NCBI GenBank assembly: GCA_963920665.1
Contig: OY987268.1
Location: 8,744,501-8,808,500, forward strand
Source of the DNA: Straminergon stramineum
Taxonomy: Eukaryota; Streptophyta; Bryopsida; Hypnales; Calliergonaceae
Length of the DNA stretch: 64,000 bases
Reading direction: 5' to 3'
Position numbers and translations under genes: made by a program. Below are positions 1-10,629 of this stretch, piece by piece. The stretch's first letter is position 1, and the number at the start of each line of letters is the position of its first letter. The notes beneath the pieces are model-generated. The model searched no databases, was not told the DNA's origin, and was given only the letters and a program-made list of their open reading frames with translations.

Positions 1-3000
1 ACTAAGTACATTTGATAAAATCATTTTTGTAATTGAAGTTAAATGAAAAACATTAATATATTGAGGGACAAAGTAGACTTTGACAAATGCCAGCTTTTAA
101 GTTGGAAGGACCTTTAGGGGTCAAAATAAATAGTCTTGTAGTATTTATGCAATACTATTTCAATACAAATGGTTACTTCAAATTGCACATTCATTTAGTT
201 TAGCCAATACTCCAACTTTATTTAGCCAATTGTTGTAATATTGCATCAATATTCAATTTTTTCACTGTTACATAATATATTTTCAATATTGCATCAATAC
301 TATATAGTAGTTGTTTACACTTTCATTCAAGGATGATAGCCTACAACCGAGGTAGTCACTCAAAAATGATCTAATTTTTGGACCAATAGGTGTATTCTTC
401 ATTTTAAGAGTGATTTGGAAAATCATTCATCAAACACTTTTAGGCCATAATGTAGTTAGAGGGTTAACTTTAGGAGGATTCAGCCCTATTACTAAAAGTA
501 GTCGGTCAATTATTGTGAGATTTTGGGATGAAAAGATGCATTTTTTATTTTTCCTTGTTTCTTTGAAAATCATCGATTACACACTTTTTGGTCCTCCACA
601 ATGTTTTAGGGTTAATTAATTTTCATTGCTTGTTCTTCCATTTTCATAATGATAAAGATTGTTCCTTTTGTAGGGATTGAAACTATGAGAGGCTTTGCAT
701 CTTGATTCCTTGTGTAATTGTAGTGAAAACATAATTTATTTTCTGTTAAAGCCCCAAAAGTTATTTAGTTTCCATATAGCAACAAAGACTATATGTAAGA
801 TCTTTCCCAAATTTTCTTGCTTCATCATAACATAAGCCTTAAAATACTTTGGTGTTTGGAGGAAAATCCTAAAACATTCAAAATACTCATACCCAAAGCA
901 AGATCTATGTGCCTTAATTTCAAAAAGTAATTTTTTAGCCCTTCCCAAGGTGAGGTTTAATCTTTCAAAATTTTAAAGAAAAAACACATAAGTCCCAAAC
1001 TTGTGCAATTTAGTTAATATGTTGGAGAATGGGTTGAGAATATATGCAAAAAATTTGAACCAAAAAACTATCATATTCATCTTTAAAAAATTATAAAGTG
1101 GAAGATGGTGTTGGATGAAAGAAAAAACAAAATTGATTATAAGTTGTACAAGAAATTGAGAATTGTTAATCCCAAATGGTAACAATGTTTTGGTAAGGAA
1201 CATATATCCTATGTTTTTGTTTTTATTTGAATTTTTTTGAAATTGAGTTCAAAAAATGACTCTCTCTCTCTCTCTATTTATTCTACTTTCATTTTTCATG
1301 GCCCACAAAATAAAACTCCTTGTAACTTTCACTAAATTATTTGGAATTGTCTAGTTAAGATGTTTTGGGATAGGCATCAATCTACACAATTAAATAGAAT
1401 TAATTAATATTTACTAAGAATATATTTCTAGCTACGCAATTTGATATTGAAATTTTCATAAAAACTTAAAAATTTTGCAATACTTATTGTAATGACATGA
1501 AACAAAACTTCACATGTAGATTTGGATGATTAGCATCCATCCTGAAATTTTTATGCAAGATTTCAAATTATGAAGTCAATAGAAGCCTACCCAAGTTCTA
1601 AAAAACAAACAAAGTGGGTTCCTTAGTTCTTCAAAGATTAAAATTGTTACCCACTTATTGATAGTTTCAATGTTTTTTAACTAGCTTGATTCATGTTGGT
1701 CACTAGCTCAAAAGTTGTTTAAATTTTGTCTTAGTCTTGGATAGCAAATGGAAATTGAAAAAGAATTATTAAATTTTAGGCAAGTAGTGAAGTTTTATAG
1801 AAAAGTTAAAAGACCATACTATGAGAAAAATTCTTAGTATTTTTTAAAATTGTTTTATCCAAGAATTTCACATTCACATTCAACCTTTAGTAAAGTGTTG
1901 TTTGTCAATGCATTTCATAACCATTATAATATTCAAAACCTTTCAAGGAACCATTTCTTGACTATTTTTCTGATTGATAATCTCTTAACCCTAGATCATC
2001 TAGACTCATCTCTAAAATTGACGATTTGAAAAAAATCATTATAAAGTGCTATTTAGAAGCATATTTTGGAATTGACATACAAATAAATGTTGTAGATTGT
2101 GAGTTGTAGATTCCATCCGTATGGTTAGATTCACCAATGCTATCATCAATATTTTTTTTATAACATTTGAAAGGGAAATTTCAAAATTCCTTCTTAATTC
2201 GATTATGAGCAAAATATTATCATTTTTTGAGTAAAATTTGTTGAAATGTATTTGAAATGAGGATCACTTTACATGGTGATTTTTCAAAAAAATTGTGCTC
2301 TTAAAATCTATGACCTCATTTTGGCAAATCCAATTTTGAACTAAAGTCAACATAGTTTGACCACTTGACATATTTGCACATTTGTAATTTTAGAAAAATA
2401 TATACTCTAGTAACACCAAATCCAACCCTTGGATAGGACAAAAACTTGATAAAGTATCTCCACAAATTAGGATGACTTTCATTCAAGCAGTAATGAGAAG
2501 ATACAACAGTTTCAATCTTTTTGTCATTGACTTTTTGGATGTTTGGAGCGCCCCAGGGTTAAACATGAAAATCTTCACAACGTTTCCATTATCCAATTCG
2601 TGTGTAGAAATCGGCAAACTACCAAAGAGTAGACAAACTTACACTAGGGGACAATGTTGCCACCCCACTTCATGAAATTTTTACCACTTGGTCTTAGACA
2701 AGTAAAGTACAAGATCCTATGGTTAGATTCTCTCTCTCTCTATTTTTTTTCTTGGGTGAACATATCAGAAATGACTGTTTTGAGTGATTTTTGACCAAAA
2801 AAATGGCCTTGGTTCTTTAGGGGTTTATAGGACGCATTTGGTGAAGTTACCTTAGGATCCAGGCTATCAATAAAAAAAAATGCAATAATGAGAGCACCTC
2901 CCAAAACCTAATCCTTTCTCAAACTACAATATCTTTAGTAGATGGGTCCTTTCCACACTATTAATTATTCCATTCTTCCACAAATTGAAATTCCCATCCT

Positions 3001-4150
3001 AGACAGAATTCTAACTTACCCCAATTTTTCCATTCAATTGATTCCCCTACCCACAAATTAGGTTACCATCAACCCCAAAATCCAATGCTCCCAGTAAGTA
3101 CTCAGCAAATGAAGTGGCCCCTATGTCCAGGAAGAACCGGCACCTATTGTAAACTTGCCAATCACTGCACGGATGAAATTCAAATCCTTCTCCATATAAA
3201 TATAGAGACTTTCATGTTTTGAAATTTGGCATGATCATTAAATGTCATGTTAAGATTCACCTTCAAAAAATAGAATGCAAAAAGATTTCTTCCTACAAAT
3301 TTTATTGTAATTTAAAGACAATGAAGCTAAAATCTAGTTAAAAATTCCTTGCAACCCTCCACCACATGGTGTGCGGTCATTGGGTGGTGATACAAAATTT
3401 TGTTCCCATAGCAATTGAATTGCTAGTTGCATCGTGTGCTTAGTGTATGGAAAATGGCAACGGTTGTTGTGTGATTTTTGGATGTGTGTGGTAAATGGCA
3501 AGTTTACTCTAGTTCAAAGTTAGCTGGTGGAATTGGTAAAAAAATTGGTTGCAATTGGAAAGCATTGGCTAAAAACTGGTGGAAAAAAACAAAGCAAAAT
3601 CGATTCTGAATGGGAAATAGAGAAAATAACTGGACTCTGTACTTGTAAACCCAGTTCAACTTGGGAATTGAAGGTCAACATCCTACTAGGCTACTCATCT
3701 AATAACTTATGCTCTCCAGTCACTCACTCCTCCCACATTGGAAAGCACGCCCACAGGGAGTACTACGGTACTAAGTTACCGTCCTCTTGAGCCCCCAGTG
3801 AGGCAGGCATGCAGCATCCCCATTTAAATAGTATTGAAGGCTTATCACAGTACAGTGAGGACCCCATTCTTCAAACCATCAAAAAATAAATAAATTTATG
3901 GTAAGTTAGACTGGTGGCTCTGTTTATTTCAGTTTCCTCTCCACGCGGCGTCTTTAAGGGGGAAAGGAGCGTGCTCCATTGACCCAGTTTTGGACTGGAG
4001 TACGGTACTGGACTGACCCGTTCTCCTTCCCAGTAAGCTTAAGATATAAGCTTACTCTACAGGAACCTATTCACATCAGGTAAGGCTCATCACTCATCAA
4101 GCTCAATGATGTCCTTTCTAGAGGTTCCATAATGCTCCACCCATCACTTT
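1..4150. other. AT-rich intergenic region
   Basis: No convincing gene is visible. Open frames are all short, have AT-driven composition and lack recognisable motifs. The stretch holds short (TC)n microsatellites near 1261-1275 and 2730-2741 and two copies of a terminal repeat motif (around 106-123 and 2809-2826) shared with the TTAA-ended family described under findings. GC content rises after about 3.9 kb towards the next transcribed-looking block. Confidence 0.6.
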
Positions 4151-4318
4151 CTGTCGTTCTGTCGACCTTCTCTGAGTTCTCTCCCTCTGTCTCCCTCTCA
4201 GTCCCAGAGTTTCCTGAGGCCTAGCGTTGTCAATCATATGTTTTGCAAACTTTTGTCCTGAAGAAAACCGGACAACATCGTGCCCTATAAATCGGCTGCT
4301 TGTTTTGTTTCACAAATG

Positions 4319-4365
4319 GTAGCAGCAGGAGCAGCAGCCGCAGCCGCAGCCGCAGTCGCAGTAGC
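4319..4365 (+). repeat. GCA/GCC trinucleotide repeat
   Basis: A run of imperfect GCA and GCC triplets reads as poly-Ala, Ser-Arg or Gln-Pro depending on frame. It lies just downstream of a CT-rich block (about 4150-4215) that resembles a plant 5' leader. Two overlapping frames stay open across it, which is expected of a repeat without stop triplets, so it is not evidence of coding. Confidence 0.6.
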
Positions 4366-5807
4366 GTGGTGTGTGGGAGTTTTAGATCGGGGGTTCATGT
4401 GCAGCTTGATTTTGAGCCAAAGGTACAAGCATGTTCATGTCGGAGTTGGTTTCCAAAGTACGTCGAACTCTGTCGGAGAGAATATGCTTTTGAGTTTTGG
4501 ATTCCAAAACTGTTGGATGTTGAGAAAACTGCAGAAGATGGTTTGAAGCAGTAGCTGGTATGTTGTGTGTTTTGCTGTTGAGGCTTTGGGGAGCTTCTTC
4601 TTTTGAAGCTATGTTGGTTGTTGAGAGAGAAGAAGCTTCAGTTTTTTTTTTTTTTTTTAAGTAGTCGGTTTGTTAAAGAGCCCATACTAAAAGTTTGCAG
4701 CATAGGGGTAGTGTTACTTTTGGTGAGGAATTGCAAGAAGGGGTAGTGTCTATGGCGGGGTTGAAGCTGGAGTTTGTAGCTCTTCTTCGAATATGTATTA
4801 ATTAAATATTATTTTCAAAGGTGTAGTGGTTTCTTGCGCTTGAGTCTTCCGACACTTAACTCAGGTAGGTCGTTTATGATTCTCCTGTAGGTAACCCGAG
4901 GGCATGAGAGCGTTCGAAACTAGTTTCGATTTGCGTTTGTTGGTTTCTACGATTACCGACATAGCTGCATTCTGATGGCATGGGTTCTGCAATGTTGATA
5001 CCGACAACTTGTGAGCAGGGTTAATGTCAGTTAACCTTACGTGGAAATCCAAAAGGTTCCTTCGCCCATTTCGTTCTTAAACATTTTGTTCAGGGGAGTG
5101 GTAGTACAGAGGATACTACCGATAGTGTTGTTATAAAAACCAAGGGTCAATGTGATCAACCCCTTTTTCGTAAATTATTATATAGACCCTAGGCCTAGCT
5201 TATTCGACATCCTGGCCTTGTTACATACCCTTCTCGAGTCGTTCCGTATGGTTTCTTGTGCATTATGAGGGTCTAATAAAATTCAAACTAGTATGTTAAT
5301 CTTTAACTACAGTCCAGCCTTATCATCGACCCAAAGTCTTACTTCGCTTGCTAGAGTTTGTTACTTACAAAATCTCCTGAAACATTCACTCAAACGTCTC
5401 TCAATCTTATCACCCAGGGTCCCAATTTTGCACTACAACATAGTTTGAATGTTTGACAAGTGTATGAAAGTGAATGACAGTGTGGCGATTATGTAGAATA
5501 TTATGGAATGTTATAGTTTGAATGTGTGAAAAGGCGTAAGAGTCAATGCTCGTGTAGCAAGTATGCACCTGGGATGTATAGAATGTCATGCTACAGAAGG
5601 TTGCAAGAAAGAGGTGAGTGCATTCTTGAACTGAACACCAGAAGAAGTTTATAGGTTTGTCGGTAACCCCCAAAGTGAAAAACGGCCGATGTGGAATTTG
5701 CTGAAGGATGGTGCCCCTGTACTAACCAACAAGTGGGGTGTTGAAAAAACCAGGTGACCTTGAGATCAAGTGGCAGAATTCCATGAACTTCCCCATGCCA
5801 CTTCAAA

Positions 5808-6128
5808 ATGGTTCCAAGCACAGGCTTAATGGCAGTGATGACTCTAATTCTGTGGCTGGGGTGTAGCTGTGATGGAAGAGCTGTAATGGAAAGAGCAAAT
5901 TTGGATGTCTCTAATAGTAGCCCTAATAGTAGCCCTAATAGTAATTCGGGATTAAGCCGTGGCAAAGTGATTGGTATTATCGTGGGATCTGCTGCTGGAG
6001 GCCTTCTTTTTGTGGTCATCCTTGGCTTGCTTATCCGGTGCCTTTGCCAACGAAGGAAAGTCTCTTCGAATCAAGAGAAGCCTGGTTCTAATTCAGGTAC
6101 CGACTCGTACTCCTCTTTGCACTACTAG
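5808..6128 (+). CDS. Hypothetical small single-pass membrane protein
   Basis: I do not recognise a family. The frame reads as a hydrophobic N-terminus (about residues 7-18), a Ser/Asn/Pro-rich segment with the tripeptide S-P-N repeated, then a clear membrane span of about 22 residues at roughly 50-72. The span is followed by a basic Cys-Gln-Arg-Arg-Lys stop-transfer signal and a short Ser-rich tail. The Ser-rich stretch plus GxxxG-like span resembles the juxtamembrane part of plant receptor-like kinases, but no kinase follows. A plausible splice donor (CAG|GTACCG, near 6097) lies before the stop, so this may be one exon of a longer or decayed gene. The start codon is uncertain. The direct AGTAGCCCTAAT repeat behind the S-P-N units suggests slippage. 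Confidence 0.35.
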   Translation: MVPSTGLMAVMTLILWLGCSCDGRAVMERANLDVSNSSPNSSPNSNSGLSRGKVIGIIVGSAAGGLLFVVILGLLIRCLCQRRKVSSNQEKPGSNSGTDSYSSLHY

Positions 6129-6890
6129 GGTATGCTTTTGTGGATTGTGCTTTTTCTATGGCGTCAAAAGCCATTATTGGTGGTTGTGGAAAATGGTTTT
6201 AGTTATCAGGTGGTCAATTGTTAACCCTCAGTACTCCGACATCCATATTCTGGATGATGATGAAGAGAGTGCTTCAGGCCAATGCCTCGTTCAAACACCA
6301 AATTTGATGATCATGATGGAAATAATATTTGTACAAAGAGATAAGCACAAATATGAACTGTATGTAAGATTGTGTTTGTAAGGTTGATGATACTGTTGAC
6401 TTCACTTTCTAAAGTATTTTAACCAATATGTAACCAATATGTCGAAGTGATTTCATTACGAGATCAGCTTATGGGAGACATCAATTTGGGTACTGCCAGA
6501 GCCAAACTCTCTTGGGATCAAATTTATTTAGTCAGGCATGGTTTCTGACACCCAACTTGATAGTTGAAACAGATGGGGAAGAGAATGATGAGTTGTTGTT
6601 AGTTAGGATCAGTCAATAGCTGGAGACTGCATCAGGTCATTAAAGGTTTTAGTATCTTCTTCTTAGGTATGATCTCATTATCAACACTGTCTAAATATTG
6701 ACTCCTTAAGAAAGAGTATGACTGGTCAAGGAAGGTCTAGTAAGCCATTAGTAGAGGAAGCCATTGAGCGAAGTAATTGAAAAAGTGTCTGTTGTTGAAT
6801 TCATCATTTCGGTTCTCAATCTTTTCTCTTCAAAATGTTGTCCTTTGAGTCATGGGTGATCATATTATCAATTATTGGTGCAGTTTGTTT

Positions 6891-7459
6891 CAAAGATTTA
6901 TATGCAATTCCATGAGTGGACTGTTTCTCCAATTAGCCAGTGTGTGCAAAGTAATGGGATAGTACAATTTCAGTTCCAGGATGGAGCAGAACAGAGTATG
7001 CTATCTGTTTCAAAAGATTGAATTGTAATTCCTCGTAAGGAAGTTTCTCCTATCAGTGTCTGTCAATTAATGGAAGACTGCCGGATTGGGGTGAACAGAG
7101 TGCTATTTGTCCACTTTGAATGTCATGTTTTTTTAAGGTTGTTTTGAGTAGGTCATATGGAGGCTTCCTTGTGGCTAATTTTATTTGGGCTGCAATGAAG
7201 ACATGCAATGTTCCTCATTGATTCTAGTGATTTAAAATTTCTGACCTTTCTTAATTATGTTTTTCACAATATGATCAATGAAATTTTGGCTCAAAAAAAT
7301 ACCAACAAAATGTGGATAATCATTTTGGGATGGAGGGAGTACAAAGATTTAATTGTAATTCCATGTATGGAAGGTTTCTCCAATCAGTGTCAGCCAAGTA
7401 AGGAGAGAGTGCTATTTCAGTTCAATGCTTGGTCAGAACAGAGTATGCTGTCTATTTCC
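6891..7459 (+). repeat. Three diverged ~110-120 bp repeats, split by an insertion
   Basis: Three related segments run 6891-7010, 7011-7112 and 7342-7459. Each starts with a CAAAGATTTAATTGTAATTCC-like string, continues through a TTTCTCCAATCAGTGT-like string and ends with a GAACAGAGT(A)TGCT-like string. The first two are adjacent. The second and third are separated by about 230 bp that look like a dispersed repeat plus a Stowaway-like end. I read this as a local triplication later interrupted by a small transposon. Confidence 0.6.
7130..7341. repeat. Dispersed repeat copy with Stowaway-like right end
   Basis: The segment has the strings GTTTTGAGTAGGTCATATGG, ATGCAATGTTCCTCATTGATTC and a TTTTTCACAATATGATCAAT-like string in the same order as copies at about 11.69, 12.82 and 14.75 kb in the KEA3 gene. 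It ends with TTTTGGGATGGAGGGAGTA, which matches the inner-to-outer end of Stowaway-type MITEs. It may be a composite of two elements. Confidence 0.45.
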
Positions 7460-7905
7460 AACATGTTCATGCAATTCCATGTCTTTTAATCTTTCTCTAT
7501 TCACTGTCCCCAAACCAATGCAAGACTCTAATTTCGCTTTCAAAACCTTTGCAGTTGTTTTCTCCTCATCTCCCTCCCTCATCACCCGTTTTTGGTTTGA
7601 ATGTTTCAGTATCCAACCCCAAGCCACCGAGGTCAGGCAGTGTTTGGAGCTTCTTCCCCAAGCGAGATCCCAAGCTTGCCACCCAAGTAGTCTCCTCCAA
7701 GCGCGTGTCAGTCCCCATTTTTCATTCCGACAAGTTGGATGACGACTTCTCCGACACTTCTTTTGTTCTGCCGGAGCTCGGAGGTCCCAACCCTCACAAC
7801 AAGTTTGATGGCATGGAGTGGGTGGACATCAAGGGCATGGACGATGACGTGTTGGTGGAAATCAGTACCGACCTGAGAAAGTACCAGCAACATCAACGGC
7901 AATGA
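7429..7905 (+). CDS. Hypothetical protein, possible plastid precursor (start uncertain)
   Basis: I do not recognise a family. From about 7630 the frame has higher GC, balanced codon use and a plausible soluble acidic sequence, including W-S-F-F-P-K-R, F-V-L-P-E-L-G-G and M-E-W-V-D-I-K-G, and it stops cleanly after a Gln/His-rich tail. The upstream part is Ser/Leu/Pro-rich and could be a transit peptide or non-coding leader. The first ~35 codons overlap the third copy of the upstream tandem repeat, so the nominal ATG is doubtful and an upstream exon is possible. Translation of only about the last 90 residues is what looks convincingly coding. Confidence 0.4.
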   Translation: MVRTEYAVYFQHVHAIPCLLIFLYSLSPNQCKTLISLSKPLQLFSPHLPPSSPVFGLNVSVSNPKPPRSGSVWSFFPKRDPKLATQVVSSKRVSVPIFHSDKLDDDFSDTSFVLPELGGPNPHNKFDGMEWVDIKGMDDDVLVEISTDLRKYQQHQRQ

Positions 7906-7966
7906 AACAATAAGAAACAATCGAGGGGAGTTACTTTATTCTATAGGAGGAGTTCGATGAGTTCAT

Positions 7967-8527
7967 CTCTCTGCCCTTGGACTTCATTCCGATTCTGTTG
8001 GCGTAAGAAAATGGAGGCGTGGGTGGTGTGGTGAGCTTTAGTGGATCCTTCGTGTAATTTCAATCAACGAATTGGTGGAATTCTAAGCTTTATCTTGGCT
8101 CTCTCGCTTGCGCTTCATTTCTATTCTGGTGGCATGGAAAAAGGGAGGTTTGGGTAGTCAGCTCTTTCTAGTGCATTCTTCTTCGTGTACATTTGTTCGG
8201 CTTGTAGTACGGGCAGTCAGTCGTAGTAGATTTTAATGGATTTGTTGAATTCTAATCTTGATGCTTGCTCTTTTGCCTTTCAACCCTGTTCTCTTGGCGT
8301 GGAACAATGGAGGGTTTGATGGTAAATGCATTCGTGTTTCTAGTGCATTCTTTGTGTGGAAATCTTTGTCTCTCGGTACGGGTAGCCAATGGATTTCTTG
8401 AATTCGAAGCTTGATGCTTGCTCTCTTGCACTTCGTTCTTGTTCTGTTGGCCAAAAAATTGGAGAGTTGGGTGTTGAGCCCTAGTGCACTCTTCTTGTGA
8501 ATTTTGATGACTGGGCATTATATTGTT
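7967..8527 (+). repeat. Four diverged tandem repeats of ~110-165 bp
   Basis: Units begin near 7967, 8101, 8268 and 8420. Each contains, in order, a CTCTCTTGCACTTCATTCTTG-like start, a TTCTGTTGGCGTGG-like string, an A-rich GGAGGTTTGGGT block, a TAGTGCATTCTTCGTGTG-like string and (units 1-3) a GAATTCTAAGCTTGATGCTTG-like end. They lie directly 3' of the 7.4-7.9 kb open frame and may be part of its 3' UTR. Divergence between units is high, so the array is old. Confidence 0.65.
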
Positions 8528-10629
8528 GTCATCTTGTTATCTTATATTCCCCCCAAGAGAGAATGCTTCTGCTCGCAGGGTGGATTGTGGAGCCGAGATT
8601 ACCGGTATCGATGAATCCATTGCTTCAGTAACTCTTCCTGGCCCACTTGGGACACTACCATGTTATGGCTTTTATACTTTTATTTAATTTTGATTTATGC
8701 AATTTACGATTATGTATACAATCTGCTCCAATCTTAAGTTAGTTAGTAATTTATGTGATTGATTTCTCTGAGCTTGTTCAGCATGCGCAAGAGATGGACG
8801 CTACTGGTATCACAAGGCGCATTTCATGTAATCAGATAAGGCTTTTGTCTATCGATGTACGTGCCGTGGTCTTCGCTGGTTTCCCGTTTAAGTACTTTGG
8901 AGCCTATCAAACTTTGGGTTTAAGCTTAGCCTGCTCATGCTGTTGCAATTGGAAGTCTTGGAATTGAGAATCTCAGCTTTATCCCTCCCATGAGTCCATA
9001 GATCTGTGGTAGTAGTCTGAGAGCAACCAATAGCATTGCATATAATACTACCAGTAGATGAAAAAAGATTCTTGTTGAATGCGGTTGCAGTAAGGTACGT
9101 ATATCAAAAATTGCCACTTTTTTTACTGTTAAAAGTTTCTATTATTAGATTAGATTAATAAAAGTATTCTATTTCCTAGTTGGCCAATAATAGGAGCTTT
9201 CAATGCACCAGAAGAATCATCATTTGAATAGTCTTTGTAAAAGTTAGGAAAGGTCAAAGTTTTTTATGGTAAATTGTAAGAATAGATACATGTTGATTTT
9301 GGAGATGTACACAACATGAGTATCTCATAAAGTGGTGCTTTAAGGTGCAACATGATTATGAAGGAGCCTACCTTACATATTGATTTAGGAAATGAAGTGG
9401 CACTTTTAGACACTTGGTGCATTTGGATGTCCCTACCTTAGATTGTTGATGAATTATGGAGTAGACAAACAAAGACATTCAAGTTCAACAATTGTTTGAG
9501 ACTTGAAAAAAGATTATCATGATAAAAGGGGTGTCATTCAAGTCAACACAATGGCATCACCAAACTCACCAAACTCAAGATGGGCAATACAATTAATGTT
9601 CAAGACTTTATCTACACCAATTGACCATTTGACCATTTACTTTCATTCTTAAATCTGTAAGGACAGGCTGATCACTGGAAATCATCCTCTTTGGATGTGT
9701 GAATCATCTACTTAAAAAATAACCAAAAGCACTCATTGCAGGTCAAACTACTGTGCAAGACCTCCCCAATTTCTAAGGATGAACATATGCAGTTCTCTTA
9801 CATCAGACCACTCTGGCCCACAACGTAGTTAGTCCTTACAGGGTTAGAGCACACAGCATTCAACACAGTCCCACACCCCAATGGATTTTTCTGCTTCTGT
9901 TTAATTAGAAAACCACTTGTAACCATATTGTAATTTCAATGTCAGCTATTGTGACAAAGAATAATAATGGCGATCTGTTTAAAGTATCTATGAAGAACTA
10001 AAAATTTCTATTTAGTACTCCTACAAATCTGGTTCATAGTTATTGGCAGACCAAGAAAAGGCAATCCAACTGCCCATCCTTCAGTTGCCCACCCACATCT
10101 ATGTATCGTACAAATTTTCTCCATGCAAAGGCCCGTTTGGCTAATCAAGAATTCAATTGGACTCATCCCTCATCAATGCTCTTATTGTTTCATCTATTTT
10201 TTCCAGCTCCTCCCCTTCCTCAATTTCAGATTTGTACCGTTCATCACCCTCCAACGCACACAATGTCACTCCTCTCTCATCTTCCAACTCTGGTTCCGGT
10301 TCTCTCTGACGCCACTTCAGCTTAGCCATTTCTCTGCTTGCCGGTTGGACCTGCCAAAGAGTAATTCAAAAAAATTAAAGCGCAACCGTGGTTTCAGAAA
10401 CAGAAAATCGTTTTAGGAAATTTAGGCCTCCGTGTTCAAAAGGGTAATTATCCGAAGGCCTCATGATTTATGGAGGGGCCTCTGTAGGATTGCAGGGAAT
10501 CCTCGCCATGAATTATGCAGGGCACTCACACAAAAATTGCAGAAAATGCCCGCCATGGATTTGAGGATGCTCTGAAACACTCTTAATTTTAATGAAAGAC
10601 ACGTTTTATGCTTTGTGCTTTCTCGAGTG
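8528..10629. other. Intergenic region downstream of KEA3
   Basis: No gene supported. The stretch is AT-rich, with short unsupported frames on both strands. The part near 10.4-10.6 kb probably includes the 3' UTR of the minus-strand KEA3 gene. Confidence 0.5.

Noticed and set aside
4280..4554. Overlapping frames across the GCA/GCC repeat
   Set aside because: Openness is explained by the triplet repeat, and both frames are equally open.
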